From: Flavobacteriales bacterium
GTDB lineage: Bacteria; Bacteroidota; Bacteroidia; Flavobacteriales_G; NORP312
Length of the DNA: 36,807 nt
Direction: 5' to 3'
NCBI GenBank assembly: GCA_018669945.1
Contig: JABHTA010000195.1
Span: 1-36,807 of the forward strand
The translations under genes and the position numbers were made by a program. Numbering within the stretch: position 1 is the stretch's first letter; the number at the start of each line of letters is the position of its first letter. The notes beneath the pieces were generated by a model. That model did no database searches. It was not told the DNA's origin and saw nothing but the letters and a program-made list of their open reading frames with translations. Shown here one piece after another: positions 27,620 through 36,026 of this stretch.

Positions 27620-28140
27620 TGGCGTTAATTAAGGTTTGTAGAGGTAAAAAACCGCAATTTGGTGATGACTGCTACTTAGCCGAAAACTCAACGATTATTG
27701 GTGATGTTACCATGGGAAACCAATGCAGCGTTTGGTTTAATGCCGTAATTCGTGGTGATGTTAACTCTATTATTATGGGAAATAAGGTAAATATTCAAGA
27801 CGGAGCGATAGTTCATTGCACTTACGAAAAGGCTGCAACAACTTTAGGGAACAATGTTTCAGTTGGGCACAATGCTATGGTTCATGGGTGTACCGTTCGT
27901 GACAACGTTTTAATAGGTATGGGAGCTATTGTTATGGATGGTGTTCTAATAGAAGAAAATTCGATAATAGCTGCTGGTGCTGTAGTACTAGAAAATACTG
28001 TAGTTGAGTCAGGAAGTATTTATGCTGGCGTTCCTGCGAAGAAGGTAAAGGAAGTCAGCCCTAAATTATTTAAAGGGGAAATTACAAGAATAGCTGATAA
28101 TTACACGATGTATTCGGGGTGGTTCAAAGACTCTGAATAG
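27619..28140 (+). CDS. Gamma-carbonic-anhydrase-like hexapeptide protein
   Basis: A 173-aa left-handed beta-helix protein built of hexapeptide repeats (IIGDVTMGNQCSVWFNAVIRGDVNSIIMGNKVNIQDGAIVHC, LGNNVSVGHNAMVHGCTVRDNVLIGMGAIVMDG). The three zinc-binding His of the gamma class are visible in IVHC and VGHNAMVHG, and the RGDVNSI and NIQDG motifs fit the YrdA/CaiE/PaaY group. Carbonic anhydrase activity is possible, but many members of this group have unknown activity. The 3' end overlaps the murI 3' end by 17 bp on the opposite strand. Confidence 0.9.
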   Translation: MALIKVCRGKKPQFGDDCYLAENSTIIGDVTMGNQCSVWFNAVIRGDVNSIIMGNKVNIQDGAIVHCTYEKAATTLGNNVSVGHNAMVHGCTVRDNVLIGMGAIVMDGVLIEENSIIAAGAVVLENTVVESGSIYAGVPAKKVKEVSPKLFKGEITRIADNYTMYSGWFKDSE

Positions 28141-28903
28141 TATAGTTTGCTGCGCGTATTTTTTTTAAAAACATTTCTAATATATCGTGCTGGGCATTTG
28201 TATAAAACAAATGCTCAGCAGAAGATTCTGTCGAGTTTAGTATGTTAAAGTCTTTTAAAATATTTTCAGTTTGCTTAGCCACAGCCTCTCCAGAATCTAT
28301 AATTGTTATCTCGGTTGGAATAATTCTTTTAATTACAGAAGTAAGAAAAGGGTAATGCGAGCAACCTAAAACGACATTGTCCACATTTTTATCAATCATT
28401 GGTTGAAGATATTCGCGCAGCAATGGTTCAGCATTATCAAGATTTCCCGATTCTATTATGGCTACTAAACCAGTTCCAATAGTTTCGATTATTTCAACAT
28501 CGCCTCTGTATTTTTCGGATGTATTTAGAAATAGTTCGCTTGCTAGAGTTCCCTTGGTTGCTAGAATTCCAATTTTACCTGTTTTAGTATTGATTGCAGC
28601 ATGTTTAGTTGCAGGCTCAATGCCAATAAAAGGTATAGCATAGTTTTTTCTAAGTGTATCGATCGAATTGGTAGTAGCTGTATTACAAGCAACAACAATT
28701 AATTTACAGTTTTGAGCAAGCAACAACTCTGTATTCTTGATGCTAAGTTCCGTAATTTTTTCTTTTGGCTTCTCGCCATAAGGAGCGTTATTGCTGTCCG
28801 CAATATATATGGTTGACTCGTTGGGTAAAAGTTGATTAATATCTTTCCAAATCGAAAGACCTCCAACTCCAGAATCGAATATGCCTATTGGATTTTTGTT
28901 CAA
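28124..28903 (-). CDS. murI: Glutamate racemase
   Basis: A 259-aa enzyme making D-glutamate for peptidoglycan. It has IGIFDSGVGGLSIWKDI, ADSNNAPYGEK, and the two catalytic Cys in VVACNTATT and VLGCSHYPFL. The only start that keeps the N-terminal IGIFDSG motif is the TTG at 28903; an in-frame TGA lies three codons upstream and no ATG fits. It is the last gene of the porG-uppS-bamA-ompH-ompH-murI order but lies behind a strong terminator, so it may rely on read-through or on a weak own promoter. Confidence 0.95.
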   Translation of the reverse strand: MNKNPIGIFDSGVGGLSIWKDINQLLPNESTIYIADSNNAPYGEKPKEKITELSIKNTELLLAQNCKLIVVACNTATTNSIDTLRKNYAIPFIGIEPATKHAAINTKTGKIGILATKGTLASELFLNTSEKYRGDVEIIETIGTGLVAIIESGNLDNAEPLLREYLQPMIDKNVDNVVLGCSHYPFLTSVIKRIIPTEITIIDSGEAVAKQTENILKDFNILNSTESSAEHLFYTNAQHDILEMFLKKIRAANYTIQSL

Positions 28904-28913
28904 ATTAGGTCAA

Positions 28914-28942
28914 AAAAAATCCCGAATAAATCGGGATTTTTT
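28914..28942. terminator. Bidirectional rho-independent terminator between ompH and murI
   Basis: AATCCCGA and TCGGGATT pair around the 5-nt loop ATAAA, flanked by A runs on one side and T runs on the other, so it can end transcription in either direction. It lies between the ompH stop (28957) and the murI start (28903), both minus strand, and would end the bamA-ompH-ompH transcript. The pairing extends through the A/T flanks to about 12 bp. Confidence 0.85.
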
Positions 28943-28956
28943 AAATTAAAATTTTC

Positions 28957-29493
28957 TTATTTAACGGGAATAGTAGCTGCGGTTGTTATTCCTAGTTTCT
29001 TTTTCACCAAAGGCAGAATGTTATCTCCATCCGGTTTGTGAAGTAGAACTGCAGCATCAAATACATAATTGTATCCATTTTCAGCAGCGACTTCAGAAAT
29101 TGCTTTTTTCGCTATTTCGACAAGACCTTCCATTAATTCTACTTCTCTTTGTTGAATTGCTTCTTGAGCAGAAGTTTGAAATTGCTGAATTCTAGTTTCT
29201 AAATCTTGAATTTCAGAAATTTTTGTTTGAAGGATTAAATCACTCGCTGTTCCAGAAGCCTCCATCTCTTGATATTCAGCAACTTTTCTTTGATATTCTT
29301 GCGACATTTGTTGAAGACTAGCCTCAAGAGTTTGGTATTCGCCTTGAAGTTTTTTTTCTAGTTCAGCTCTTTCTGGCATGGCAGCAAGCAGTTCGTTAGA
29401 ATCTATGTGTGCGAATTTTCCCTTTTGAGAATATGCAGATACAGATACAGCTATAAGAAGAGTTAATAGAGTACTTTTTAAAATATTTTTCAT
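28957..29493 (-). CDS. OmpH/Skp-family periplasmic chaperone (second copy)
   Basis: A 178-aa exported protein with a signal peptide (LKSTLLTLLIAVSVSAYSQ). It has the Skp pattern: a short start strand (GKFAHIDSNELLAAMPE), a long charged coiled coil from about residue 42 to 135 (KKLQGEYQTLEASLQQMSQEYQRKVAEYQEME...), and a final segment YNYVFDAAVLLHKPDGDNILPLV. Skp trimers hold unfolded outer membrane proteins on their way to the Bam complex. It follows another ompH and bamA, so the three genes form a folding unit. The terminator at 28914 lies just downstream. Confidence 0.92.
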   Translation of the reverse strand: MKNILKSTLLTLLIAVSVSAYSQKGKFAHIDSNELLAAMPERAELEKKLQGEYQTLEASLQQMSQEYQRKVAEYQEMEASGTASDLILQTKISEIQDLETRIQQFQTSAQEAIQQREVELMEGLVEIAKKAISEVAAENGYNYVFDAAVLLHKPDGDNILPLVKKKLGITTAATIPVK

Positions 29494-29518
29494 TTGTTTT
29501 TTTTTAAGGTGTGCAAAC

Positions 29519-30043
29519 TTATTTACTTCCAGTTGAATATCCTAATTTTTTCAGTACATCATCACTTTTATCGTAACGAGTGTTTGCATATAATATATTG
29601 GATTGACCAGCACGATCTAAAATAACTGAGTATGAACTAGCTTCAGCAATTTCTTTTATTGCATTATATATCTGATCTTGGATAGGTTGCACAAGTTCTT
29701 GCCTTTTTTTAAAAAGTACTCCTTCTACACCAAATTTAGCTTTTTGAAAGTCTTTTACTTCTTGCTCTTTCCGAACGATTTCATTTTCTCGTTTAGCTTT
29801 CATATCTTCGTTTAGCAAGATTTGTTCTGCTTGATATGCTTTATAAAGGCGGTCAATTTCAGTATATTTTGCTTCAATTTGTTTTTGCCATTTTACAGAA
29901 AGTTCATCTAACTGTTTTTGAGCAGCTTGGTACTCTGGAATATTTTTAAGAATGTAATCCGTGTCTACGTAGGCAAATTTTTGAGCAAAAGAAAATGTTG
30001 ATAAGCCAATAAGGAATAAAAGTAGAGCAGCTGTTTTTTTCAT
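29519..30043 (-). CDS. OmpH/Skp-family periplasmic chaperone (first copy)
   Basis: A 174-aa exported protein with a signal peptide (KKTAALLLFLIGLSTFSFAQ). It shows KFAYVDTDYILKNIPEYQAAQKQLDELS, a coiled coil to about residue 125 rich in Lys/Glu/Gln, and a C-terminal segment YSVILDRAGQSNILYANTRYDKSDDVLKKLG. It differs clearly from the second copy, so the duplication is old. It lies 45 bp after bamA and 25 bp before the next ompH, likely in one transcript. Confidence 0.92.
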   Translation of the reverse strand: MKKTAALLLFLIGLSTFSFAQKFAYVDTDYILKNIPEYQAAQKQLDELSVKWQKQIEAKYTEIDRLYKAYQAEQILLNEDMKAKRENEIVRKEQEVKDFQKAKFGVEGVLFKKRQELVQPIQDQIYNAIKEIAEASSYSVILDRAGQSNILYANTRYDKSDDVLKKLGYSTGSK

Positions 30044-30088
30044 GGTATAAATTTAAATTGTTCCGGTATAATCAAAATTGATGCCAAT

Positions 30089-32749
30089 CTATAACTCCCC
30101 AAGGTTAGCGCCAATTGTGAAATGTAATTGTCCTTTTTGCATATTAGGGAAATCAGGAACATCGTCTATTCGCCAAGCGTAATCCAACCCAAGCAACCCA
30201 AACATTGGCAAGAATACGCGAACTCCAACGCCACCAGACCGATATACGTTAAATGGGTTGTAATCGCCAAACGAACTCCATGTGTTACCTGCTTCAACAA
30301 AGCCGAGACCATAGATAGTGGCAGAAGGGTTTAATGATAACGGATATCGAAGTTCTAAGGCATATTTATTAATGATACTTGCTCCGCCAACAGGAGACAA
30401 AGTATTATCATCGTAACCTCTAAGGGCGATTATTTCTCTTCCGTCTAAAGAGAACCCCGTGAGACCACTTCCTCCTAAATAGAAACGCTCCAAAGGAGCA
30501 CTACCAAGCGAGGAGTTATATGAACCTAGGTAGCCGAATCCAACTCTTGTATTTAGCACCAAATCTCCAACGATTTTGGTGAACCAAGATGTAGTAAATT
30601 TCCATTTATGATATTCAATCCATCGATATTTATCTTGATCAGACATGTTGTTGTAATTTGGATTCTCTCCATCTAATAAAGAATAAGGCGGAGTCGCTTG
30701 TATGCTCAAAGAAACTTGTGAGCCGTTTCTAGGGTATATCGGTTGATCTATTGAATTTCTTGAAATATTAATTCTGTAAAACAAGTTGTTAGCAATACCA
30801 TCTCTAAAGATAAATTGGTTCCACTTGTCCATGATATAATGCTGATAAGTAACTTCTTGGTATAACGTGAAGTAGTCATCAGGCCAAGAGAGTCTTCTGC
30901 CTAAACCTATTGATCCTCCCGAAATAATAACAGAAGCTCTTATGGGGTTGACGATTTTTTCTTCAGAAAGTACGTCTCGTACAAAGATGTTGTCTTCTTT
31001 AAGCCATTTACTTTCGCCATTACTTTGTATGGAATGGTATGCTGTAAATGTAAATGCGTTTGGTCTACGCCCCCCCAACCAAGGCTCGGTAAAAGAGAAG
31101 TTGTAAGACTGATAAAACAATCCGTTAGACTGGGCCCTTATGCTCAATTTTTGTCCATCACCTGAAGGTAAAGGAGACCATGTACCTTTTTTCAAAATAT
31201 TACGTGCAGAAAAGTTACTAAAAGAAACACCTAATGTTCCCACCACTCGGCCACCTCCCCAGCCACCAGAAAGTTCGATTTGGTCAGAGGATTTTTCTTC
31301 AACAATATATTCAATATCAACTGTTCCGTCTGATGGGTTAGGTTTTGGAATAACGTTTAAAGTTTCTGGATTGAAATAGCCCAGTTGAGCCAATTCCCGT
31401 TGTGTTCTAATAATATCAGACCTTCTGAATAATTGGCCAGGTTGTGTTCGAATTTCTCTCATAACAACATGGTCGTTAGTTTTAGAATTACCCACTATTG
31501 ATACTCGATTAATCCTTGCTTGTTTGCCCTCATATATTCTCATTTCGAGGTTAATTAAATCTTCCGTAATACTAGTTTCTATTGGGTCTATTTGAAAGAA
31601 TAAATAGCCATCGTCCATATAAATTGAACTAATATCTCTACCGCTAGGATTCATGAATAACCTTGTATCTAGCAATCCTCTATCGTAAATTTCTCCTTTT
31701 TTTATTCCGAGAACATCATTTAGTTGCTTAGTGCTGTATTTTGCATTCCCAGACCAGATAATGTCTCCAAAGTAATATTGAGGTCCCTCGTGAATCGTCA
31801 TTTCAATACTTAAATCTCCTCCATTTCTGTACAATGTGTCGAATTTTACGCTCGCATCACGATAACCTTTTTCGTTATACTTGGCGACTATCGTCTTTTT
31901 ATCGGTATTGTAATTTTCCTCTAAATATTTGGAAGATTTCATAACACTAATTCTGAGATTTTCTCCAGCATAAGTAATGAAGTTATTTCTAAGCGAGACA
32001 AAATCTCTTTTTATAATGTTTTTAAAACTCGAAAAAAGAATGGTGTCAAATTCAACAAATGGTTTGAAATTCGTTTTACGTTTAGTTTCTTTCATCGCCA
32101 TTCGAATCTGCCAATCTTCTAGAGCAGCATTATCGTGAATCAAAATTTTATCAATTTTTACTTTTTTGTGTTTGTTAACATTGAAGACAACAATGATTTG
32201 ATTTACAGAAAGCGTGTCTTTAATCTTGTCCACTTTAATTTCTACATCAAAGAAACCTTTGTCTATGTAATAATCTTCAATCGTATTAACAGCAACATTT
32301 AGCAGGTTTTCATTCATTATTTTTCCTGTATGAAAACGAATCTCTTCTCTGATATTATCAGCATCAGTTTTGTTTATTCCTGTAAACCGATACTTGCGGA
32401 GTCTTGGAAGTTCGCTCACGTGAATGTTTAAATAAATTTGATTTCCAATAACTTTGGTTGCAGATAATTGAACATCGTCAAATAATTCCTGGCCCCAGAG
32501 ATTACGAATTGCCATTGCAATTGCATCTCCTGGAACAGATATTTTATCTTCAGTCGATAAACCAGAAAGAAGAATTAGCGCTTGTTTATCTAATTGCTCA
32601 GTTCCCGAAACCGTTATTTCAGCAATGGTATAGGTAATCGGATTTGCGTAATCCACCGCTATTGATTTATCGCCAACGGCAATTTGAGCATTTACTGATG
32701 TAACAGTACATAGCAAAATGAATAGGTGTCCTAAATTTCTAATAATCAA
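30089..32749 (-). CDS. bamA: Outer membrane protein assembly factor BamA
   Basis: An 886-aa Omp85 protein that inserts beta-barrel proteins into the outer membrane. A signal peptide is followed by POTRA domains over about residues 40-450 (TIAEITVSGTEQLDKQALILLSGL, KYRFTGINKTDADNIREEIRFHTGKIM, INRVSIVGNSKTNDHVVMREIRTQPGQLF) and a 16-strand barrel with GERFYLGGSGLTGF-like (here LERFYLGGSGLTGF) and ALRGYDDNTLSP. The chain ends in ...TIGANLGEL, without the usual terminal aromatic. The start is TTG, overlapping the uppS TGA as TTGA; an in-frame TAA two codons upstream leaves no other start. Translation is probably coupled to uppS. Confidence 0.95.
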   Translation of the reverse strand: MIIRNLGHLFILLCTVTSVNAQIAVGDKSIAVDYANPITYTIAEITVSGTEQLDKQALILLSGLSTEDKISVPGDAIAMAIRNLWGQELFDDVQLSATKVIGNQIYLNIHVSELPRLRKYRFTGINKTDADNIREEIRFHTGKIMNENLLNVAVNTIEDYYIDKGFFDVEIKVDKIKDTLSVNQIIVVFNVNKHKKVKIDKILIHDNAALEDWQIRMAMKETKRKTNFKPFVEFDTILFSSFKNIIKRDFVSLRNNFITYAGENLRISVMKSSKYLEENYNTDKKTIVAKYNEKGYRDASVKFDTLYRNGGDLSIEMTIHEGPQYYFGDIIWSGNAKYSTKQLNDVLGIKKGEIYDRGLLDTRLFMNPSGRDISSIYMDDGYLFFQIDPIETSITEDLINLEMRIYEGKQARINRVSIVGNSKTNDHVVMREIRTQPGQLFRRSDIIRTQRELAQLGYFNPETLNVIPKPNPSDGTVDIEYIVEEKSSDQIELSGGWGGGRVVGTLGVSFSNFSARNILKKGTWSPLPSGDGQKLSIRAQSNGLFYQSYNFSFTEPWLGGRRPNAFTFTAYHSIQSNGESKWLKEDNIFVRDVLSEEKIVNPIRASVIISGGSIGLGRRLSWPDDYFTLYQEVTYQHYIMDKWNQFIFRDGIANNLFYRINISRNSIDQPIYPRNGSQVSLSIQATPPYSLLDGENPNYNNMSDQDKYRWIEYHKWKFTTSWFTKIVGDLVLNTRVGFGYLGSYNSSLGSAPLERFYLGGSGLTGFSLDGREIIALRGYDDNTLSPVGGASIINKYALELRYPLSLNPSATIYGLGFVEAGNTWSSFGDYNPFNVYRSGGVGVRVFLPMFGLLGLDYAWRIDDVPDFPNMQKGQLHFTIGANLGEL

Positions 32750-33492
32750 GACTTAGCGGTAATTTGTTCGGCAGTTAGACCAAATCTGCGTTCTCTATTT
32801 TGGTAATCGAGAATTGCATTATATAAATCAGATTTCCTGAAATCTGGCCAAAGCGTATCTGTAAAGTACAATTCAGCATAAGCCAATTGCCACATTAAAA
32901 AGTTACTTATTCTGTGTTCGCCACTTGTTCTAATCATTAGTTCGGGGTCAGGAATACTGGCTGTTGTAAGGTAGTTAGAGAAATCTTCTGCGCTTACTGG
33001 TTCTTTCAATATACCTTTTTTTGTTTCTTGGGCGATTTTATTTACTGCTTGCAAGATTTCCCACTTTGAACTATAGCTTAAAGCTAATACCAGAGTCATT
33101 CGTTTGTTTTTCGAAGTTTTTTCAATGGCAATATCTAGCTCTTTTTTGGTACTTTGTGGCAAACTTTCTATGTTTCCGATTACCTGTAAGCGAATATCAT
33201 TTTTGTTTAGTGTTTTAACTTCTCCGTGTATTGAATGAACTAATAATTCCATTAAGGCACGTACCTCTAATTTGGGTCGTTTCCAGTTTTCTGTTGAAAA
33301 GGCATAAAGTGTTAGATATTTCACACCAATTTCAGCGCATCCTTCAACCGTTTCTCGAACAGATTTTATAGCATTTTTATGCCCGAAAATGCGTGGTTTT
33401 TCTCTTTGTTTAGCCCATCTCCCATTGCCATCCATGATAATAGCGATGTGCTTTGGAATCTTGTTTTGGTTTATATTTTCGGGAATACTCAT
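32746..33492 (-). CDS. uppS: Isoprenyl transferase (undecaprenyl diphosphate synthase)
   Basis: A 248-aa cis-prenyltransferase that builds undecaprenyl diphosphate for cell wall synthesis. Motifs: IAIIMDGNGRWAKQRE with the catalytic Asp at about 21, GHKNAIKSVRETVEGC, YLTLYAFSTENWKRP, and PDPELMIRTSGEHRISNFLMWQLAYAELYFTDTLWPDF, with the final IRTSGE..SNF..WQ..Y.E signature. Its stop overlaps the bamA start (TTGA). It lies in the porG-uppS-bamA order, tying lipid carrier supply to envelope assembly genes. Confidence 0.96.
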   Translation of the reverse strand: MSIPENINQNKIPKHIAIIMDGNGRWAKQREKPRIFGHKNAIKSVRETVEGCAEIGVKYLTLYAFSTENWKRPKLEVRALMELLVHSIHGEVKTLNKNDIRLQVIGNIESLPQSTKKELDIAIEKTSKNKRMTLVLALSYSSKWEILQAVNKIAQETKKGILKEPVSAEDFSNYLTTASIPDPELMIRTSGEHRISNFLMWQLAYAELYFTDTLWPDFRKSDLYNAILDYQNRERRFGLTAEQITAKS

Positions 33493-33582
33493 TGGGGGGA
33501 GTTTCGAAGACGCGCAAAAGTCGTTAAAATATATTGAAATTAGCAGGTTTTATTGGCTTTTTAGTTTCATTTTAATAGCCAA

Positions 33583-34407
33583 TTAATTATTATTTGGGTG
33601 CCAACAACTATTCAGTTTACTACCTAATCTAATAGTAAGAGTGACACCCGCAAACGAATAGTAGTCATTTACTTTGGAATTTCCTCTTTGTCTTCCGCTT
33701 GAAACGTAGGTGGTGCTAACGTCATCAATATAATCAGTCCATGTTTTTCTCTGGCTCCATTCTATGCCGAATAAAAAGCGATTAGAAAACTTAGCTTTAA
33801 TGCCAAAACCAATAGGCAATACTGCGGAGACTTTTGAATAGCCTACTCCTTCCGCATTTAACGCTGCCAATTCTTGACCACCGCCATCGATTGTGGTTGT
33901 TGGATTATATCGAAATGCACCAACACCAAGAAATAAATAAGGAGAAAAATAAATGATATCATTAGCAACACAATAAGGGAAAAAGTTGAATTCAGCTTGT
34001 CCTGAAAGTTCATAAATTTTTGATTGAAAAGATATTCCTCGTGATTGCTGCGAAACGGAGTTACTCAACGCATCATCTCCGTTAACGGTTCCATACATGC
34101 CATTTAAACGAAGAGACCACCTTGAGCTTAAATTTCTCCGCAGAACAATACCCAATGCCCAATGTGTGAGGGCTGGGTTAAATTGTGAAGCGGGATTTAA
34201 ATCCCCATTGTAATAGGATGCCCCTCCGAATATGCCTAACTCGGTACTTTTAGTATTGGGAACACTTTTCTTAAGAATGCTATTTTTCTTTTCAAAATGA
34301 TCGCTTTCCTGCGCGAAGGCGACTGTAGGAATCAATAATAGTATAATGAGCCACTTGTTCACGGAGATAAATGTATTTATATTTTGTATTGAATCTGAAC
34401 AATTCAT
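33583..34407 (-). CDS. porG: PorG-like outer membrane protein of the type IX secretion system (DUF6089)
   Basis: A 274-aa exported protein with a beta-barrel pattern: ELGIFGGASYYNGDLNPASQFNPALTHWALGIVLRRNLSSRWSLRLNGMYG, YFSPYLFLGVGAFRYNP, and SNRFLFGIEWSQRKTWTDYIDDVS. The N-terminal GGASYYNGDLN and the TDYIDDVSTTY stretch fit the DUF6089 family, which includes the T9SS protein PorG. Its place next to uppS-bamA-ompH-murI supports this. The ATG at 34407 gives a long polar stretch before the signal peptide; the in-frame GTG at 34362 (VNKWLIILLLIPTVAFAQE) would give a normal one. The ATG lies in the loop of a perfect 9-bp inverted repeat. Confidence 0.82.
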   Translation of the reverse strand: MNCSDSIQNINTFISVNKWLIILLLIPTVAFAQESDHFEKKNSILKKSVPNTKSTELGIFGGASYYNGDLNPASQFNPALTHWALGIVLRRNLSSRWSLRLNGMYGTVNGDDALSNSVSQQSRGISFQSKIYELSGQAEFNFFPYCVANDIIYFSPYLFLGVGAFRYNPTTTIDGGGQELAALNAEGVGYSKVSAVLPIGFGIKAKFSNRFLFGIEWSQRKTWTDYIDDVSTTYVSSGRQRGNSKVNDYYSFAGVTLTIRLGSKLNSCWHPNNN

Positions 34408-34417
34408 AAATTGTTCA
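34396..34417. repeat. Perfect inverted repeat around the porG ATG
   Basis: TGAACAATT and AATTGTTCA are perfectly complementary 9-bp arms around a 4-base loop, CATA on the plus strand (TATG on the coding strand), so the annotated porG start codon lies in the loop. A third half-site, ATTGTTCA, occurs at 34437-34444. It is either an operator-like palindrome or a weak RNA hairpin; the stem has only two G-C pairs and no T run, so it is not a terminator. Confidence 0.7.
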
Positions 34418-34446
34418 ACGTGGACTAATAAATTTTATTGTTCAGT

Positions 34447-35325
34447 TTAATTTCGTTGGTCTAGCCCCCAGTTCAGTTTGTTGCGAATTGTACCTAATAT
34501 GTTTTCATTATGCAATCTTGCTAGGTTAATAGTGAAATTATTTTTGCTAATTTTTAGCTCAACGGATGAATCTATGGTTTTCGAACGGGAATCTAGTGAC
34601 ACCAAAAAATCTTGACTGCGTCCTTCAATTTTTAAAGTTAGCACTTTGTCGTCAGGAATTACAATCGGTCTAACGTTTAGATTATGAGGCGCAATTGGGG
34701 TTATTTCGAAATTATTAGAACCTGGTAATATAATGGGTCCACCACAACTCAAAGCATAAGCTGTTGATCCTGTAGGGGTAGCAACAATAAGGCCATCAGC
34801 CCAATACGAGTTGAGGAAATCGCCATCAATAAAGGCATTAATGGTAACCATAGATGATGAATCTTTTTTGTGAACAGTAAGTTCATTTAATGCGAAATTA
34901 TTGGCGCCAAAGAGGTTGTTTTCTGTTTCAACTTTTAGAAGTGAACGTTGGTCTAGAGCAAATTTTCCAGCAAAAACATCTTCTAACGCGGTTTCTATTT
35001 CGTTAATCGAAACTCCCGAAAGAAAACCAAGTCTACCAGTATTAATGCCAATAATTGGAATATTGGAATCGCGGATAAACGTAGTTGAATCAAGAAATGT
35101 CCCATCCCCACCCACACTAAAAAGAAATTCTGCGGAGTTAATGATTTCATTGTTTTTGGTAAATGGCTTGACCTTATTAGAAATATTAATTCTTTGTTTT
35201 AAATAGTCTAAAAAAGGTTCATAAATCAACACTCCAACCCCAATTGAATCTAGTTTATCAAAAAACTTTTGAATATATGGTGCGAAATTGTCTGTGAATT
35301 TCCGGCCGTATACTGCTACTGCCAT
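34447..35325 (-). CDS. nadK: NAD kinase
   Basis: A 292-aa enzyme that phosphorylates NAD to NADP. Motifs: FSVGGDGTFLDS (GGDGT at about residues 72-76), IGINTGRLGFLSG, NELTVHKKDSSSMVTINAFIDG, WADGLIVATPTGSTAYALSCGGPII, and IAPHNLNVRPIVIPDD. The length is standard. It starts three bases after the CBS-protein stop (TAA CCA ATG, same frame), so the two are almost certainly co-translated, and porG follows after 39 bp. Confidence 0.97.
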   Translation of the reverse strand: MAVAVYGRKFTDNFAPYIQKFFDKLDSIGVGVLIYEPFLDYLKQRINISNKVKPFTKNNEIINSAEFLFSVGGDGTFLDSTTFIRDSNIPIIGINTGRLGFLSGVSINEIETALEDVFAGKFALDQRSLLKVETENNLFGANNFALNELTVHKKDSSSMVTINAFIDGDFLNSYWADGLIVATPTGSTAYALSCGGPIILPGSNNFEITPIAPHNLNVRPIVIPDDKVLTLKIEGRSQDFLVSLDSRSKTIDSSVELKISKNNFTINLARLHNENILGTIRNKLNWGLDQRN

Positions 35326-35328
35326 TGG

Positions 35329-35991
35329 TTAAAGATCAAGAAATTTCATAAACGAATCGTAGCGGGTTTTTAAATCTTCTTCACGCCCACCTTGGTCATA
35401 AGCTGCTGTTACGGTATAATCATATCGATTAAAGGTCTGTAAAATTGCCCCTAAATCGTTACGATTAGTTTTAAACGTAAGTTGAATTTTAGTAGAATCA
35501 GGATGTGATGTAATAAAACTTCCCAAAATCTTAGCGTTATTACTTTCAACAATTTGAGCTATTTCTGCCAAGGAATAATCATTAACGTTTAGTGCAAGTT
35601 CAATAATTCCTCCGGTATCGCTAACTACAGACATTTCAGCGATTACCTTCATTAGTTTAGAAATTGTAATACTGCCTATATATTGGTCTTTGTTATTTAA
35701 AACAGGAATAACCGACAAATTATGATCCGAAAGTGTTTTTGCCACCTCGAACAAATGATGATGTGCGTAAGAAAAAACGCTTATTAATGGAACTCGCGAT
35801 TCATTAATAGAGTTTGAAGCAGAACCTAAATCCAATAGATCTGATTCACTAATTATTCCCAGGAAATCGCGTCCATCAACTACAGGTAAATGAGAGACTT
35901 TAAATTCATCCATCCAACTTACAGCTTTTAACGCTGGTTCGTTTGGCTTTAATGGGGGAATTTCTTCTGTTATTAAATCTCTTGCTATCAT
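35329..35991 (-). CDS. CBS-domain protein of unknown function
   Basis: A 220-aa cytoplasmic protein with a CBS pair over about residues 1-120 (MIARDLITEEIPPLKPNEPALKAVSWMDEFKVSHLPVVDGRDFLGIISESDLLDL; HLFEVAKTLSDHNLSVIPVLNNKDQYIGSITISKLM). An ACT-like C-terminal region follows from about 130 (GGIIELALNVNDYSLAEIAQIVESNNAKILGSFIT). CBS pairs usually bind adenine nucleotides or NAD-related ligands. Direct coupling to nadK suggests it senses an adenylate or NAD(P) level for that enzyme, but this is inference. Confidence 0.9.
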   Translation of the reverse strand: MIARDLITEEIPPLKPNEPALKAVSWMDEFKVSHLPVVDGRDFLGIISESDLLDLGSASNSINESRVPLISVFSYAHHHLFEVAKTLSDHNLSVIPVLNNKDQYIGSITISKLMKVIAEMSVVSDTGGIIELALNVNDYSLAEIAQIVESNNAKILGSFITSHPDSTKIQLTFKTNRNDLGAILQTFNRYDYTVTAAYDQGGREEDLKTRYDSFMKFLDL

Positions 35992-36013
35992 TCTAGTTAA
36001 ACGAGTATTTTTG
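35982..36013 (+). promoter_or_regulatory. Promoter for pdxJ (TTG-N21-TATTTTTG)
   Basis: TTG at 35982-35984 and TATTTTTG at 36006-36013 match the two Bacteroidota promoter boxes with a 21-bp spacer. This predicts a start of transcription near 36018 and a leader of about 30 nt before the pdxJ ATG at 36050. It partly overlaps the coding start of the divergent CBS gene. Confidence 0.5.
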
Positions 36014-36026
36014 CATGATTAGTACA

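Noticed and set aside
33552-33583. Inverted repeat ATTGGCT...AGCCAAT after porG as a terminator
   Set aside because: The arms are only 7 bp around an 18-nt loop and no T run follows on the minus strand.
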